DNA of 64,000 bases, taken from an uncultured SAR324 cluster bacterium (lineage in GTDB: Bacteria > SAR324 > NAC60-12). The stretch covers positions 329,740 through 393,739 of the forward strand of contig CAJJCY010000003.1 of NCBI GenBank assembly GCA_905182865.1, given 5' to 3'. Position 1 is the stretch's first letter. Each line of letters begins with the position of its first letter. Shown here piece by piece: positions 62,799 through 64,000 of the stretch. A program made the translations under genes and the position numbers. The notes under the pieces are model-generated. The model was not told where the DNA came from, made no database searches, and saw only the letters and a list, made by a program, of their open reading frames with translations.

Positions 62799-63280
62799 CT
62801 ATTGATCTAAAAGTCCGGTCAGAAAACTCGCGATTCCTGCAGCACAAATTCCCCGGAAAGCAATGCACTTTGCCTTGCCCAGTTTCTTTCCATCCGGAGC
62901 ATAAACGTAGGACCAGAATGTTGTCCAGTCGTAATGTCCGATTAATTTTCCATCTTTGTCAAAAAGCCGCGATTTTTTGCAGACCCTACTAAATTCTGCT
63001 GTCCGTCATCACGTACCACAAACATCTGGAACCCGCCCTGAATATTGACGAAGCCCAGCCGTCCCAGAGGAGTGCCGTCCAGTTCCTGCAATTCAATATA
63101 GTCAATGTAAACAAGGGCTCGTCCGACAGGTTGTTTTTCAGGATTGAGGATTGTAGTCTTGAGCGGCAGTGCAAACAATTCCTGAGTCAGTCCTAACAAG
63201 AGAATGCTGAAAAGCAGAAGCCGACTCAACTTAAAAAATAGATGTTTGGATAGGACTGGCATTTTAGGCGGATAAAACAA
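62799..63280 (-). CDS. Putative exported protein, one frameshift
   Basis: Not recognised. An N-terminal hydrophobic stretch (LSRLLLFSILLLGLTQELFA) is a probable signal peptide; an in-frame ATG at 63262 is the alternative start. The mature part has a short beta-strand-rich domain with TILNPEKQPVGRALVYIDYIELQELDGTPLG and, after a shift in the AAAAAA run near 62976, SRLFDKDGKLIGHYDWTTFWSYVYAPDGKKLGKAKC. Length is about 160 residues in total. It lies 61 nt upstream of xdhC on the same strand. Confidence 0.55.
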
Positions 63281-63281
63281 A

Positions 63282-63323
63282 AAAGGGAAGGCAAGCTTTT
63301 TTCTACAAGCCTACCTTCCCTTT
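63282..63323 (-). terminator. Rho-independent terminator of the gene at the right edge
   Basis: AAAGGGAAGG at 63282-63291 pairs with CCTTCCCTTT at 63314-63323. On the minus strand the hairpin is followed by a T-run (TTTTTTGTTTT), and it lies 36 bp past the end of the minus-strand frame that stops at 63359. Confidence 0.75.
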
Positions 63324-63358
63324 GGAGAAAGTGCAATCCTGATCTGGATTACGAAAGC

Positions 63359-64000
63359 TTACTGACGCACCAGGGTGGATTGTGATAGTTCAAGTGTTTC
63401 CTGAGAGTATTTCAGCATAATCTGGAAACTCCAGGGTCACATCTTTACACCTCCCACGACAGTTGGAGGACCTTCTACAACTGGCATTGCAGTCATATCA
63501 GGAGCAGTATATCCACTTTCATCCGGTAGACTTATATCGCCAAATGCAAGCCCTGCAGTCATGTACAAACTGAAGCAGAACTGGCCTTTTTCATTGTCTG
63601 CTCAATTTCTAGAGGCTTGACTATATATTAGTACTACCGTCTTTGGTTTGTGTAACATCTGCATACGCTGGTACCAGATATCCTCGACATAGCGAGTTGA
63701 ATCATCATTTGCACAAGAGACCTTGTCTCCATTTTTTCGACTTATGCAAAAAGATGGAAGTCCCCAAAGGTTTCCAAAGCCACCATATTCAAGGTAGAAT
63801 GAAGCATTATCATAGCTCTTTCCGCTGTTGCTGCTCGTTCCGCTGTGAGTATATTTGACGCTCATTGGCGGATCAAATTTCACACGCTGTTGTCACGGTG
63901 CTACCAAGACTTTAGCTTGTTCCAATACTTTGTCCAGTTTCCCAGATAGAAAGTAGACATCTGTACGCATCCATGGACAATCGTCATTGTCCCACGGAAC
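63359..64000 (-). CDS. Unrecognised protein, 5' part outside window, frame interrupted by three TGA codons
   Basis: Not recognised. One minus-strand frame runs from the window edge to a TAA at 63359 with no TAA or TAG, but three in-frame TGA codons at 63895-63893, 63604-63602 and 63439-63437. Between them the translation looks coding (VYFLSGKLDKVLEQAKVLV, YGGFGNLWGLPSFCISRK, GQFCFSLYMTAGLAFGD, ETLELSQSTLVRQ at the end). A terminator follows. The frame also uses TGG. The pieces are aromatic-rich, with no motif I can name. Confidence 0.5.

Noticed and set aside
63437..63895. Selenocysteine reading for the three TGA codons in the right-edge gene
   Set aside because: None lies in a C-x2-C or similar redox motif, and the hairpins after them do not fit the spacing or loop-G rule (the third has a 5-bp stem only 2 nt away).

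Overview
The window is a stretch of chromosome from a Gram-negative, flagellated, aerobic bacterium. Evidence for this is a set of LPS genes (kdsD, gmhB, an LpxL-type acyltransferase), murein/amino-sugar genes, periplasmic proteins with signal peptides (DsbD, a lipoprotein peptidase, a peptidyl-prolyl isomerase), motA/motB with a flagellin, and an F-type ATP synthase operon that carries both b and b' subunits but no a or c genes. Most of the DNA is AT-rich. The gene mix resembles deltaproteobacteria-like marine lineages such as SAR324; that placement is an inference from gene content, not a measurement.

Layout. 0-6 kb: partial UDP-glucuronate decarboxylase (-), then recA overlapping a tRNA 2-selenouridine synthase, and a large periplasmic TPR protein. 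6.2-12.2 kb: an exact 16-bp parS palindrome immediately before cmk, followed by a UDP-GlcNAc cluster (archaeal-style GlmU, GlmS, GlmM). 12.3-18.1 kb: motAB (-), an unusual long RadC overlapping rlmE, and a flagellin with a clear sigma-28 promoter. 18.4-24 kb: an ABC ATPase overlapping xanthine dehydrogenase xdhA-xdhB; the matching xdhC lies at 62 kb. 24-36.9 kb: ketol-acid reductoisomerase, dsbD, a lipoprotein metallopeptidase, gmhB, a cyclophilin-parvulin fusion, a CinA-like protein, gpmI, ugd, dapD and kdsD. 37-43.9 kb: a visibly GC-richer block with an SDR and, on the minus strand, two paralogous class III cyclase-TPR genes flanking a BBE-type oxidase and a small AT-rich peroxiredoxin-like gene. 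44-53 kb: dipeptide epimerase, LpxL-type acyltransferase, lepA, a pfaD-like gene, a parA-like/DUF pair and a DUF368 membrane protein. 53.4-59.4 kb: atp operon (-). 59.6-64 kb: ispF, glpK, xdhC and two secreted-protein genes.

The most striking observation is the peroxiredoxin-like gene at 39816-40385 (-). Its frame is open from an ATG with a good ribosome binding site to the stop except for one TGA. That TGA sits exactly where the family has the catalytic Cys of W-C-P-x-C, and a perfect 7-bp stem with a 5-nt loop begins 9 nt later, as expected for a bacterial SECIS element. With the selenouridine synthase next to recA, this suggests a selenium-using organism and a selenocysteine-dependent peroxiredoxin-like protein.

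Many genes (glmS, glmM, the ABC ATPase, xdhA, ilvC, the isomerase, gpmI, ugd, lepA, atpF', glpK, xdhC) are split by single-base indels, several in homopolymers, while the protein sequence on both sides remains well conserved. Because several of these would normally be essential, base-calling or assembly error is a better explanation than mass gene decay. I annotated these as one gene each and stated where the frame breaks. No rRNA, tRNA, CRISPR array or insertion sequence was recognised.
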